Of a stretch of 52,002 nucleotides of DNA, positions 24,405 through 35,007 are shown piece by piece. Under the pieces are notes generated by a model. The model saw only the letters and a program-made list of their open reading frames with translations. It ran no database searches and was not told where the DNA came from. Numbering within the stretch: position 1 is the first letter of the stretch; each line of letters opens with the position of its first letter. The position numbers and the translations under genes were made by a program. The DNA is from Variovorax sp. J22P240. GTDB lineage: Bacteria > Pseudomonadota > Gammaproteobacteria > Burkholderiales > Burkholderiaceae_C. The stretch spans positions 1 through 52,002 of the forward strand of contig NZ_JASZYR010000025.1 in assembly GCF_030316855.1 (NCBI RefSeq), given 5' to 3'.

Positions 24405-25190
24405 ATGACCACAGACCTGTCCCCTGCCCCGTTGGGCCTCGACAAGCGCGACTGGATCGCCGGACTGGAGCGCGGCGTATCGATCATCGAAGCCTTCGAT
24501 GACGAACATCCCCGCATGACCGCCAGCGAGGCGGGCCAGCGCACGGGCATGACACGCACCGCCGCGCGCCGCTATCTGCTCACCTTGCAGCACATGGGCT
24601 ATGTGGCGAGCGACGGCAAGCTCTTCTGGCTCACGCCGCGCGTGCTGCGCCTGGGGCAGTCGTATCTGGAATCGGCCCGGCTGCCGCGCATCGTGCAGCC
24701 CTTCCTGCAGCGTGTCGCGGCCGGCACGCACGAGATCGCCTATCTCAGCGTGATGGATGGCGACGAAGTGGTCTACATCGCGCGCAACGGCCCGAACCGC
24801 AGCATGAGCACCGGCTATGTGCTGGGCGCGCGCGTGCCGGCGCAGGTAACGGCTGCCGGCATGCTGATGCTCGCGATGCGCAGCGACGAGGAGCGCAGCG
24901 CGTGGCTCGCGGCGCGGGAACTGGCCGTCTTCACGCCACACACCATTTCGAGCAAGGAGCGCATGAAGCTGGAACTCGCGCGCATCCAGGCCCAGGGCTG
25001 GGCGCTGTCCGAGCAGCAACTCGACTTGAACTCTCGCGGCATCGCGGTGCCGCTGCGAGACCGTCGCGGCGACCTGGTGGGTGCGCTCAATGTGACCATG
25101 CCGATGGGTCATGAAAGCAGCGAAGACGCGGTTGCCCGCGTCTTGCCAGTTTTGCGCGAAACCGCGCAGGCCATGAGGAGCTTGATCTAG
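24405..25190 (+). CDS. IclR family regulator of the PcaR/PcaU/PobR type
   Basis: The protein has 261 residues from ATG 24405; an upstream ATG at 24342 would place the operator inside the gene. The N-terminal helix-turn-helix begins LERGVSIIEAFDDEHPRMTASEAGQRTGMTRTAARRYLLTL, followed by GYV...FWLTPRVLRLGQSYL, typical of the beta-ketoadipate regulator subgroup. The C-terminal IclR domain binds the inducer, probably protocatechuate, beta-ketoadipate or quinate. It is divergent from the catabolic operon and ends 1 base before the converging transporter gene. Three similar boxes outline a local regulon. Confidence 0.92.
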   Translation: MTTDLSPAPLGLDKRDWIAGLERGVSIIEAFDDEHPRMTASEAGQRTGMTRTAARRYLLTLQHMGYVASDGKLFWLTPRVLRLGQSYLESARLPRIVQPFLQRVAAGTHEIAYLSVMDGDEVVYIARNGPNRSMSTGYVLGARVPAQVTAAGMLMLAMRSDEERSAWLAARELAVFTPHTISSKERMKLELARIQAQGWALSEQQLDLNSRGIAVPLRDRRGDLVGALNVTMPMGHESSEDAVARVLPVLRETAQAMRSLI

Positions 25191-25191
25191 C

Positions 25192-26601
25192 TTACGCAAC
25201 CGCCTTGCTCAGCCTCGCCTCGGCCAGGGTCTTCTCGCGCAGGCGCTCGTAGTCCTGCTTGGGCACCGGTACCGCGTTCGGGTTGCCCAGGTCCTTCATG
25301 TGGACGCGATAGGTTTCGCGTGCACTCAGGACGGCCAGCGCCGAGATGATCGTGATGCCGAAGGTGAGCGCGCCGATCGTCAGCGGAATGTTGGTCGCGC
25401 CGGGAGGCGCCACGGCGACGAAGAGAGCGGGCAACAGGGCTGTGGCGGCAGTGCCGAGGTTCTGCGAGATGGCCATGGCCGAAACCCGCGTGCGCGTGGG
25501 GAACAACTCCGGATAAAAGCTCGGGAACACGGCGTTGTAGCCCTGGTACACGATGCCCCACATGAGCAGCGACATGACGATCGCCATCGGCACGTTGTGG
25601 ATGCTGATCGCATAGAGATAGCCGAAAGACAACAGCCCCGCACCCAGCGCACCGATGATGATGGGCGGCTTGCGTCCGACCTTGTCGGAGAGGTTGCCGA
25701 TGTAGGGGATGACGAGGACCGCGAGGATGTTGCCGAGCACCGGAATCCAGAGATAGATGTCCTTCTCGAAGCCGATCCCATAGGCGGGCTGGACCGCGTA
25801 GGCAGCGCCGAAGACGGTCGCGACCACCGGGATGACGTTCATCAACGACGCGCAGATGACGCGGAGCATGTCGCGCCAGTTGTTCGTCAGCGCCTCGACG
25901 ACCGGCGCCTTCTGCACCTCGCCCTGGCGGACTTCCTCTGCGAAGGCAGGGGTTTCATCTACTTCGCGGCGAATGATGTAGCCCGCGATGATCACCACGA
26001 AGCTCAGCAGGAACGGAATGCGCCAACCCCACGAGAGGAACGCATCCTGGGGCATGTAGTGCGCGAGTGGCAGGAACACCGCGGCGGCCAGGATCTGGCC
26101 GGCCTGCACGCCCTGCAGGCTGAAGCTGGCGAAGAAGCCGCGGCGGCCGAAGGGCGCATGCTCGAGGATCATCGAACTCGCGCCGGAGATTTCGCCGGCG
26201 ACGGCAAAGCCCTGGACCAGGCGCAATGCGACGAGGAGCGCCGGGGCGAGCAGGCCCACCTGGCTGTAGGTCGGCAGCAGGCCGACGGCGATGGTCGAGA
26301 ACCCCATCAGGAACATGCACACGATCAGCACGTGCTTGCGGCCGCGGGTGTCCCCCCAGTGGCCCAGGACGAAGGCGCCGATGGGCCGTGCGATGTAGCC
26401 CACGCCGTAGGTCGCCAGCGACGCGATGATGGCGATCTTCGGATTGCCCGACGGGAAGAAGATCTGCGGAAAAATCAGCGACGCCGCGGTGGCGTAAATG
26501 AAGAAGTCGTAGTACTCCAGCGCGGAACCGATCCAGCCGCTGGCGGCTGCCTTCCTGGACTGGTGTCGGCCTTGCGGCTCATGATCCGTGGCGATGCTCA
26601 T
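25192..26601 (-). CDS. MHS-family MFS transporter, probably shikimate/quinate or aromatic acid uptake
   Basis: The protein has 469 residues from the ATG at 26601. Twelve hydrophobic segments are visible, with metabolite:H+ symporter hallmarks: GWIGSALEYYDFFIYATAASL in the first helix, GHWGDTRGRKHVL as motif A, RLVQGFAVAGEISGASSMILEHAP and WGWRIPFLLSF. The family includes shikimate (ShiA), alpha-ketoglutarate and protocatechuate carriers. Its position beside the quinate/protocatechuate genes and an IclR-type box upstream suggest quinate or shikimate as cargo; this is inference. Confidence 0.88.
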   Translation of the reverse strand: MSIATDHEPQGRHQSRKAAASGWIGSALEYYDFFIYATAASLIFPQIFFPSGNPKIAIIASLATYGVGYIARPIGAFVLGHWGDTRGRKHVLIVCMFLMGFSTIAVGLLPTYSQVGLLAPALLVALRLVQGFAVAGEISGASSMILEHAPFGRRGFFASFSLQGVQAGQILAAAVFLPLAHYMPQDAFLSWGWRIPFLLSFVVIIAGYIIRREVDETPAFAEEVRQGEVQKAPVVEALTNNWRDMLRVICASLMNVIPVVATVFGAAYAVQPAYGIGFEKDIYLWIPVLGNILAVLVIPYIGNLSDKVGRKPPIIIGALGAGLLSFGYLYAISIHNVPMAIVMSLLMWGIVYQGYNAVFPSFYPELFPTRTRVSAMAISQNLGTAATALLPALFVAVAPPGATNIPLTIGALTFGITIISALAVLSARETYRVHMKDLGNPNAVPVPKQDYERLREKTLAEARLSKAVA

Positions 26602-26732
26602 TTGTCTCTCCGATAGGGGGTGAATTCGATGGGTCTGTAAACAATCGGGACGGGATTTCAGTCGATGAATGAACTGAAGGTCGCGACTGTGAAGCGGCGG
26701 GCGCTTATTCACAACGCTGCGGAGACGTCCGT

Positions 26733-26748
26733 CGATCGATCATCGAAC
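26733..26748. promoter_or_regulatory. IclR-type box 3, upstream of the MHS transporter
   Basis: Read on the minus strand this is GTTCGATGATCGATCG, matching boxes 1 and 2 at GTTCGA-N-N-ATCG and the final CG. It lies about 130 bases before the transporter start, in a 225-base gap (26602-26826). The only other feature there is a GC-only inverted repeat at 26796-26811. Confidence 0.5.
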
Positions 26749-26826
26749 GCGGTTGTTCACTGTTCGCGCAGAGTCAGGGTTTGTACCAGGAATTCGGCGC
26801 CCCTCGGCGCCTGAGCCCGAGTCCGA

Positions 26827-27519
26827 TCAAGCCCAGACGGCAGCCACAACCGCAGCGGCACCCGAGGCGATCAGCGCCAGCGCCCAGACCGCATCGAAAT
26901 CGAGCCATGCAGTCCGCAGCGCGCGCAAGCCGAGATAGCGGTAGACCACCCAGGCGATTCCCAGGCCCGAGGCGATCATCGCGATGCTGTGGACGAGCGA
27001 AACCGTGATCGCGATCCCCACGCTCGAACGCATCAACGACATCATGGATTCATGGTCGAAGTTGCTGAAGGCCATTGCGGCCTCCACCTTGCCCGCAGGA
27101 AGCGGCTCGCACAGCCCGAGGAGGATCGGCAGCAGCATCAGCGCGGCGCCGTGCGCCGTCGCCATGAGGAAGGACCACAGCGCCAGTTGCGTGGGCCGGA
27201 TGCGTCCGGACCATCGATGACGATGCGGCAGCACCAGTCGCGAGACGCCGAACAGCATGACCCCTGCGCCGACGCCGATGCGGATCTCCTGCCCCCATTG
27301 CAGCATCCACGCGAGCATCGCGAAAGGCACGAGCACGAGCGCCGTTGCGAGCAGATGTCCGACGCCCAGCGGCACCCAGGTGGCGAACACCGCGGTATTG
27401 CGCTTTTCGCCCAGGCCATTGGCCACAGCGAGCGGCCAGCCCATGGCGGGGTTCAGGCCGTGGTAGATCCCTATCGCCACCACGCCGGCCCAGAGGGACG
27501 CCGTTGCCGCAACGCTCAC
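26827..27519 (-). CDS. Multi-pass membrane protein paired with methanethiol oxidase
   Basis: The protein has about 230 residues if it starts at GTG 27519; the open frame runs further upstream but that part is an out-of-frame copy of the oxidase gene. Six or so hydrophobic segments are visible. A conspicuous motif IYHGLNPAMGWPLAVANGL is near the start, with a second histidine pattern TAHGAALMLLP and a third FDHESM...VHSIAM. The histidines inside membrane segments suggest metal or haem binding or transport, but I do not recognise the family with certainty. It starts 28 bases after the oxidase stop, so the two are co-transcribed and probably work together. Confidence 0.65.
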   Translation of the reverse strand: MSVAATASLWAGVVAIGIYHGLNPAMGWPLAVANGLGEKRNTAVFATWVPLGVGHLLATALVLVPFAMLAWMLQWGQEIRIGVGAGVMLFGVSRLVLPHRHRWSGRIRPTQLALWSFLMATAHGAALMLLPILLGLCEPLPAGKVEAAMAFSNFDHESMMSLMRSSVGIAITVSLVHSIAMIASGLGIAWVVYRYLGLRALRTAWLDFDAVWALALIASGAAAVVAAVWA

Positions 27520-27547
27520 GATGGACCCGGCATCGGCTCGATCCGCC

Positions 27548-28954
27548 TCAGGCCGACGGATAGCAGAACGAATCGGTCGAGCAGTCGCCGCCCTGCAGGC
27601 GGATCTGGTGCGCGCCGTAGTCCGCGCCGAAATCGACGACGAACTTCTTGTCCAGCTCGATGCCGCCGTCCTTGCCGACGTTGCACATGACCTGCCGACC
27701 CGGTATGCCGTCGGGGTAGAACTGCGTGTCCCACTTGCTGTAGAGCGAATTGGTGAAGTACACGCGCTTGCCATCGCGGCTGATCTCGGTCATCTGCGGC
27801 CCGCCGCCGAAGGCCGAGCCGTTCGGATGCGGGGTGTGCTTCGCGATGCCACCGATGCGCACGCTGCCGGCCAGGCGCGGATTCATCGGATCGGTCACCT
27901 CGTACTGGCGCAACTCGCCCGTGCCCCAGCACGCGACGTAGAGGAATCGATCGTCCAGCGAGAGGTCGATATCGCTGATCAGCGGCGGCACGGCGCCGAA
28001 TCCCTTGAGCAGTTCCGGCAACAGCGACGCATCGGCGGGCTCCGGCGGAATGACCGCCGTCTTCTTCGCATGGAACTCGCCGCCTTCGCGCCACCATGTC
28101 CAGATCGAGCCTTCGAGGTTGGTGGTGTCGACCACCACGCCGACGAAGCCGTACTCGCGTGTCGGATCGTGCGCAGGCCGGATTTCCAGCGCCATCTGGT
28201 GGTTGGCGCCCAGGTCGATGGTCTGCGCATGCCGACGCGCCCGCAGGTCCCAGAAATGAAGCTGATGGCCGTAGCGATTGCCCAGCAGGTCCTCGGCGAC
28301 GATGCCGTTCTCGAACTGCGGCGGCAGGCCCCATTCACTCGACACCATGTAGTCGCGCGGCAGGTTCCACCAGAAGTCGTAGTGCAGTTTCTGCGGGCCG
28401 CGGTCGATCTCCCATTTGCCGAGGATCTCGAAGCTTTCGCAGTCCATCAGGAACACGCCGGGCGGCCCCTCCGTCCCATCCGCGCCGGCACCGCCGAGCG
28501 TGCTGATGTAGAGACCTTCTGGTCCGCAATGCACCGTGTGCGGACGCGAGTAGCCCGTCTTGCGAACAACCTCCTCGGGCTCGATCACCCGCACGATCGT
28601 GGGGCGCGCCGGATCGGGCTGCGTGTCGACGACGTAGACCCGCGATGAGCGTATGCCCGGGATGATCAGATAACGACGCTTCAGGAAGGCATGGCCCGAC
28701 ATGGGCGACAGCGCCGAACTGCAGGCGTTCCAGCCGAAGTGATGGAACTCGTCGCCGCGGTTCGGCATGTCGAGTCGGTACAGCACGGTGCCGTAAGTCT
28801 TGGAGGATGGGTCGACGTCGACGACCGCCAAGGCATCGGGACGGGAGGCGTCCGGCGAGAGAAGCGCGGTGTAGGCGATGCGCTCGGGCTCGGCTTCCAT
28901 CGCGAGGCGCGGCGAGGGATGGAAGGTGGGGTCGGTTCTCAGAGATTCGAGCAT
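27548..28954 (-). CDS. Selenium-binding-protein family, probable methanethiol oxidase
   Basis: The protein has 468 residues from the ATG at 28954, preceded by GGAGGAG. It is full length for the SBP56/MTO family, with typical segments near the N-terminus (AVVDVDPSSKTYG, GDEFHHFGWNACSS), SRPHTVHCGPEG, LGGAGADGTEGPPG, WGLPPQFENG, DIDLSLDDRFLYV and GGPQMTEISRDGKRVYFTNSLY. Known members oxidise methanethiol with O2 to formaldehyde, H2S and H2O2 and use copper. Family members are also annotated only as selenium-binding. The SCO1/MauG partners found in Hyphomicrobium are absent; a membrane protein follows instead. Confidence 0.9.
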   Translation of the reverse strand: MLESLRTDPTFHPSPRLAMEAEPERIAYTALLSPDASRPDALAVVDVDPSSKTYGTVLYRLDMPNRGDEFHHFGWNACSSALSPMSGHAFLKRRYLIIPGIRSSRVYVVDTQPDPARPTIVRVIEPEEVVRKTGYSRPHTVHCGPEGLYISTLGGAGADGTEGPPGVFLMDCESFEILGKWEIDRGPQKLHYDFWWNLPRDYMVSSEWGLPPQFENGIVAEDLLGNRYGHQLHFWDLRARRHAQTIDLGANHQMALEIRPAHDPTREYGFVGVVVDTTNLEGSIWTWWREGGEFHAKKTAVIPPEPADASLLPELLKGFGAVPPLISDIDLSLDDRFLYVACWGTGELRQYEVTDPMNPRLAGSVRIGGIAKHTPHPNGSAFGGGPQMTEISRDGKRVYFTNSLYSKWDTQFYPDGIPGRQVMCNVGKDGGIELDKKFVVDFGADYGAHQIRLQGGDCSTDSFCYPSA

Positions 28955-29187
28955 GACAGGCTCCTCCAGAGGTTTTCGACGTGACCGGTCTGGCGACAGA
29001 GTGGTCGCGCGACAGTATGCGCGCCGCGAGCTAACGCTGGTAGCCCTTCCGTGCATCACAAAGTGAACACCGATACCGTGATGACGCCAAGGCGCCGCTC
29101 GGACACCGTGGCAGCCCCGAATACATACTTTCTTGCATTTTCTCGGGTTAACCCCCAAGGCCATGAAACCGCTGGCTCCTACTATTT

Positions 29188-29200
29188 ATTCAACTTGAAT
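29188..29200. promoter_or_regulatory. AT-rich palindrome before the ROK/sugar operon
   Basis: ATTCAACTTGAAT is a perfect 6-1-6 dyad in the most AT-rich stretch of the gap (29180-29210), about 48 bases before the ROK start. It is a plausible ROK operator or promoter element. The rest of the 293-base gap 28955-29247 shows only the ribosome site of the oxidase gene and, at 29236, AGGAGA for the ROK gene. Confidence 0.45.
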
Positions 29201-29247
29201 TAATTAATGACGCACGGCTCAGCAGCCGCGGCGGCAGGAGACAGCCA

Positions 29248-30484
29248 GTGAAATCAGTCGGTCCCGGTCGAGGCACGAATTCGGTCAACCTCCGCCTCTA
29301 CAACGAGCGCACGCTGCTACAGCGTCTGCGCCGTGCCGGCGAGGCGTCGAAGGCGGACCTGGCCCGCTGGGCACAACTGACGAACACGGCAGTCGGCAGC
29401 ATCGTGCAATCGCTGGAAGAGTCGCGGCTGATCGAGCCGGCCGGCCGGCGGCAGGAAGGCCAACGCGGCCAACCCGCGGGGCTCTACCGCATCAACCCCG
29501 AAGGCGCCTACGGCATCGGCGTGCGGCTGGACCGCACGAGCATCGAAACGGTGCTGATCGATCTCGGCGGCAAGATCCTGGCGCGCGAGGCGCACGACCT
29601 GCTGCTCCCCCACCCCGATCAGGCGCTCGCGCTAGTTCGCAAGGACGTCGGCCGGATGCTGACCGTGCTCGACACCGCACAGCGCCGCCGCTTCATGGGT
29701 GTCGGCCTTGCCCAGCCCTACAACCTCGGCAGCTGGCTGCGCGAGCTCGACCTGAAAGCGGACTTCCGCATGTGGGACGAAGTGGACTTCGGCACCCTGC
29801 TCGCGCAGGCCGTCGAGCAGCCTGTCTTTAAGGAAAACGACGGCAACGCGGCAGCGATCGCCGAGATGTTCTTCGGCGTCGGGCGCGAGGAAAACGACTT
29901 CCTCTACGTTTTCATCGGTGCGGCCCTGGGTGCAGGCGCGGTGATCGGCGGCGAGAGCCTGCGCGGCAGCAGCGGCAACGCAGCCGACCTCGGGCTGATG
30001 CCGGTGCCGCCCAGTCGCCTGGCTTCGGCGCCGGCGTCGGACCGGCGCTGGGACATCCTGCTCTCGCGCGCATCACTCAATTCGCTGGCGCGCCATCTGC
30101 GGCATAGCGGCGTCACGGTGCACGGCCATGCGGACCTGGAAGCCTGCGTGCAGTCGGACAGCGCCGAAGTGCGCGAATGGCTCGACGACTGCGTGGATGC
30201 GCTGGTGCCCTCGATCCGCGCATCGCTCGCCGTGCTCGACCTGCCGGCGGTGGTGATCGACTGCGACATCGACAGCGGCATCGTCAGCGAACTGATGAAG
30301 CGCGTCGATGCCGGCTTGCGGCTGATCGCGCCCGAGGCGCGCCAGACGCCTCGCATCCTGCGCGGCACCTTCCGCGCGGACGCCGGTGCCATCGGCGCCG
30401 CGAGCCTGCCCATGTTCTTCAACTTCTCACCGCGCGCCGACGTGCTGCGCGGCCGTCCGCACCCCGCCAACCAGGAGACCGCCA

Positions 30485-30492
<8 letters not shown>
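29248..30492 (+). CDS. ROK family transcriptional regulator of the sugar operon
   Basis: The protein has 414 residues from GTG 29248 with AGGAGA upstream. An N-terminal winged helix (SKADLARWAQLTNTAVGSIVQSLEESRLI) is followed by a ROK domain (YGIGVRLDRTSIETVLIDLGGKIL, KENDGNAAAIAEM, FLYVFIGAALGAGAVIGG). The zinc-binding CxCGxxGC motif and preceding GH of ROK proteins are missing (the region reads GNAADLGLMPVPPSRL), so it is unlikely to be a sugar kinase and may have changed ligand binding. It overlaps the ABC ATPase gene by 8 bases and probably represses the operon in the absence of the sugar. Confidence 0.9.
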
Positions 30493-32032
<1,540 letters not shown>

Positions 32033-32054
32033 GACGGCCCACTGGAGACACGCA

Positions 32055-33068
32055 ATGAACAAGCAAGCATCGCCCGCCATCGCGGCGACGGAGAACCCCG
32101 CCCTGCCCTCCGCGTTGCGCGGCGCCACGGGCAAGGAAATCATTCGCGCACTCGGCATGCTGCCGGTGCTCATCCTGCTGTGCATCGGCTTCAGCTTCTC
32201 GAGCGACAACTTCTTCAGCTTGCAGAACCTGTCGATCATGACGCAGCAGGCGTCGATCAACATCGTGCTCGCGGCCGGGATGACTTTCGTGATCCTCACG
32301 GGTGGCATCGACCTGTCGGTCGGCTCCATCCTCGCCGCGTCGGCCGTGGTGGCGATGCTGGTGTCGAACTTTCCACAGTTCGGCATGCTCGGCATCGCCG
32401 CGGGGCTCGCCTGCGGGCTGCTGTTCGGGCTGATCAACGGCGTGCTGATCGCATTCGTCAAGCTGCCGCCCTTCATCGTCACGCTGGGTTCGTTGACCGC
32501 GGTGCGCGGCATCGCACGGCTGATCGGCAACGACACGACAGTGTTCAACCCGCAGCTGCCCTTTGCCTTCATCGGAAATGGCGAGGTGCTGGGCGTGCCC
32601 TGGCTCGTGATCATCGCCTTCGCGGTGGTGGCGCTGTCGTGGTTCATCCTGCGGCGCACGGTGCTGGGCCTGAACATCTACTCGGTCGGCGGCAACCCGG
32701 AGGCCGCTCGGCTCGCGGGGATCAAGGTCTGGGCGGTCCTGCTGTTCGTGTACTGCACCTCGGGGCTGCTGTCGGGACTGGGCGGCGTCATGGCCTCGGC
32801 ACGGCTCTATGCGGCCAACGGGCTGCAGCTCGGCGCTTCCTATGAACTCGACGCGATCGCGGCCGTGATTCTTGGCGGCACCAGCTTCGTCGGCGGCACC
32901 GGCTCGATCCTCGGCACGCTGATCGGCGCGCTAATCATCGCGGTGCTCACCAACGGCCTGATCCTGATGGGTGTCTCGGACATCTGGCAGTACATCGTCA
33001 AGGGCCTCGTGATCATCGGCGCCGTCGCCCTCGATCGCTATCGCCGCAAGGATTCCGCAAGGACCTGA
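32055..33068 (+). CDS. Sugar ABC transporter permease (CUT2, RbsC/FrcC-like)
   Basis: The protein has 337 residues from ATG 32055 with GGAGA upstream. Eight to ten hydrophobic segments are visible. Family hallmarks are ILTGGIDLSVGSILA, VKLPPFIVTLGSLTAVRGIARLI, NIYSVGGNPEAARLAGI and ILGGTSFVGGTGSILGTLIGALII. It forms the membrane channel with the upstream ATPase and downstream binding protein. An N-terminal tail of about 35 polar residues precedes the first helix. Confidence 0.94.
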   Translation: MNKQASPAIAATENPALPSALRGATGKEIIRALGMLPVLILLCIGFSFSSDNFFSLQNLSIMTQQASINIVLAAGMTFVILTGGIDLSVGSILAASAVVAMLVSNFPQFGMLGIAAGLACGLLFGLINGVLIAFVKLPPFIVTLGSLTAVRGIARLIGNDTTVFNPQLPFAFIGNGEVLGVPWLVIIAFAVVALSWFILRRTVLGLNIYSVGGNPEAARLAGIKVWAVLLFVYCTSGLLSGLGGVMASARLYAANGLQLGASYELDAIAAVILGGTSFVGGTGSILGTLIGALIIAVLTNGLILMGVSDIWQYIVKGLVIIGAVALDRYRRKDSART

Positions 33069-33109
33069 CCTCATTCACTCGCTCAACTCAACCACACGGA
33101 GACTCACTC

Positions 33110-34051
33110 ATGCGTACCAAACAACTCTTCGCTCTCGCCGCCATTGCCGCTGTCTTCGCCCTGCCCGTGGCGCACGCCCAGCAGAAGGAATTCAAGAACG
33201 TGGGCATCACGCTCGGCTCGATGGGAAACCCCTTCTTCGTCTCGCTCGCCAAGGGTGCGGAAGCGAAGGCCAAGCAGTACAACCCCAACGCCAAGGTCAC
33301 GGCGCTGTCGGCCGACTACGACCTGAACAAGCAGTTCTCGCAGATCGACGGCTTCATCTCCGCCGGGTCGGACCTGATCCTCGTCAACGCGGTGGACGCC
33401 AAGGCGATCGAACCCGCGCTGATGAAGGCGAAAAAGGCCGGCATCGTGGTGGTCGGCGTCGACGTGGCGGCCAACGGTTCGGACGCGACGGTGCAGACCA
33501 ACAACGTGCAGGCCGGCGAGATCGCCTGCCAGTTCATCGTCGAGAAGCTCGGCGGCAAGGGCAACGTGATCATCCAGAACGGGCCACAGGTCTCAGCCGT
33601 GATCGACCGCGTCAACGGCTGCAAGACGGTGCTCAAGAAGAGCCCCGACATCAAGGTGCTTTCGGATGACCAGGACGCGAAGGGCTCGCGCGAAGGTGGA
33701 CTCAACGTGATGCAGAACCACCTGACGCGTTTTCCGAAGATCGACGCCGTCTTTGCCATCAACGATCCGCAAGCCGTCGGCACCGACCTCGCGGCCAAGC
33801 AACTCAACCGCAAGAACATCATCATCACCTCGGTCGACGGCGCACCGGACATCGAGACCGCGCTCAAGGCCGACACCCAGGTGCAGGCATCGGCCAGCCA
33901 GGACCCGTTCATGATTGCGCAGAAGGCGGTGGAGATCGGGCGCGACATCCTCAACGGAAAGAAGCCGGCTGAACAGATGACCCTGCTGCCGTCGACCCTG
34001 ATCACGCGCGCCAACGTCAAGGACTACAAGGGCTGGCAAGCACCCCGCTGA
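33110..34051 (+). CDS. Periplasmic sugar-binding protein (CUT2)
   Basis: The protein has 313 residues. A signal peptide of about 23 residues (basic MRTK, hydrophobic core, cleavage after AHA) is followed by a type I periplasmic-binding-protein fold: NVGITLGSMGNPFFVSLAKGAEAKAK, then DGFISAGSDLILVNAVD, and VFAINDPQAVGTDLAA. It delivers the sugar to the permease encoded upstream. The ligand cannot be read directly; similarity in operon layout points to fructose, with ribose or another pentose as alternatives. GGAGA lies before the ATG. Confidence 0.93.
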   Translation: MRTKQLFALAAIAAVFALPVAHAQQKEFKNVGITLGSMGNPFFVSLAKGAEAKAKQYNPNAKVTALSADYDLNKQFSQIDGFISAGSDLILVNAVDAKAIEPALMKAKKAGIVVVGVDVAANGSDATVQTNNVQAGEIACQFIVEKLGGKGNVIIQNGPQVSAVIDRVNGCKTVLKKSPDIKVLSDDQDAKGSREGGLNVMQNHLTRFPKIDAVFAINDPQAVGTDLAAKQLNRKNIIITSVDGAPDIETALKADTQVQASASQDPFMIAQKAVEIGRDILNGKKPAEQMTLLPSTLITRANVKDYKGWQAPR

Positions 34052-34065
34052 GCAGGAGATCCGCC

Positions 34066-34992
34066 ATGTTCGTGGTTTGCGGCGAAGCGCTGATGGATGT
34101 CTACATGGGTGAGGCCACGTCCACCGGCATGACGCTGGACGCGCGCATCGGCGGTTCGCCGCTCAATGTGGCGCAGGGGCTCGCGCGGCTGGCGCGGCCG
34201 GTAGCCTTCCTGACCGGGCTGTCGACCGATGCGCTCGGCGAGCGGCTGCTCGCGTCGCTCCGGTCCGAGGGCGTCGACACCTCGCTGATCCTGCGCAGCG
34301 AGGCACCGAGCACGCTGAGCGTAGTGAGCGTGGATGCCAGCGGCGTTCCGCGCTACGCCTTCCACGGCAACGGCGCGGCGGACCGGCAGATCACGCACGA
34401 CACGCTGCCCGCTCTGCCGCCCGCCACGCGGGTGCTGCAGTTCGGCTCCTATGCACTGGCGGTCGAGCCGGTGGGCAGCGCCCTGCGCGCGCTGGCGGCA
34501 CGCGAGCGCGATCGGCGGCTGATCGCCTACGACCCGAACGTGCGACTCAATGTCGAGCCCAACCTCACGCACTGGCGGGCGGTGGTCGAGTCGATGGTGT
34601 CGATTGCGCACCTGGTGAAGGTGAGCGACGAGGACCTGGGCCTGCTCTACCCGGCGGAGACGCCGGAGCAGGTCGCCGCCCGCTGGCTCGCGCAAGGCGC
34701 CGCGCTGGTGGCGGTGACGCGCGGCAGGCATGGCGCGAGTGCGTGGACGCGGGCTGCCCAGGCTGCCGCTGCGTCACCCGAAACGAAAGTGGTCGACACC
34801 GTCGGCGCGGGCGATACCTTCCAGGCGGCCCTCCTGACCTGGCTGGACGAGCATGACGCGCTCACGCCCGAAGCGCTGTCGGCGCTCGACAGCGGATCGC
34901 TCGACGCCCTGCTTCGCTTTGCGGCACGCGCTGCAGCGATCACCTGCTCGCGACGCGGCGCGGACATGCCGCGGCGGGCTGAGTTGGACTGA
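34066..34992 (+). CDS. PfkB family carbohydrate kinase, probable fructokinase
   Basis: The protein has 308 residues from ATG 34066, 14 bases after the binding-protein stop. It belongs to the PfkB/ribokinase family with the signature DTVGAGDTFQAALL, where the second Asp is the catalytic base, and an N-terminal substrate part (GEALMDVYMG, IGGSPLNVAQGLARL). It would phosphorylate the imported sugar and trap it. It lacks the characteristic length and lid of ribokinase, which favours fructokinase; this is inference. It converges with the MFS gene 15 bases away. Confidence 0.9.
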   Translation: MFVVCGEALMDVYMGEATSTGMTLDARIGGSPLNVAQGLARLARPVAFLTGLSTDALGERLLASLRSEGVDTSLILRSEAPSTLSVVSVDASGVPRYAFHGNGAADRQITHDTLPALPPATRVLQFGSYALAVEPVGSALRALAARERDRRLIAYDPNVRLNVEPNLTHWRAVVESMVSIAHLVKVSDEDLGLLYPAETPEQVAARWLAQGAALVAVTRGRHGASAWTRAAQAAAASPETKVVDTVGAGDTFQAALLTWLDEHDALTPEALSALDSGSLDALLRFAARAAAITCSRRGADMPRRAELD

Positions 34993-35007
34993 GGGCCTGG
35001 CCCAGGG

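Noticed and set aside
26796..26811. GGCGCC-CCTC-GGCGCC inverted repeat as terminator of the membrane protein gene
   Set aside because: It lies 16 bases after the stop on the minus strand and could form a hairpin, but no U-run follows in that direction and short GC-only dyads are common at this base composition.
27520..27774. N-terminal extension of the membrane protein
   Set aside because: This part is an out-of-frame reading of the oxidase gene (Ser/Arg/Thr-rich) and has no membrane character.
29178..29215. AT-rich stretch as a replication or integration site
   Set aside because: There are no DnaA-type boxes, integrase gene or direct repeats around it; it is better explained as the promoter and operator region of the ROK/sugar operon.
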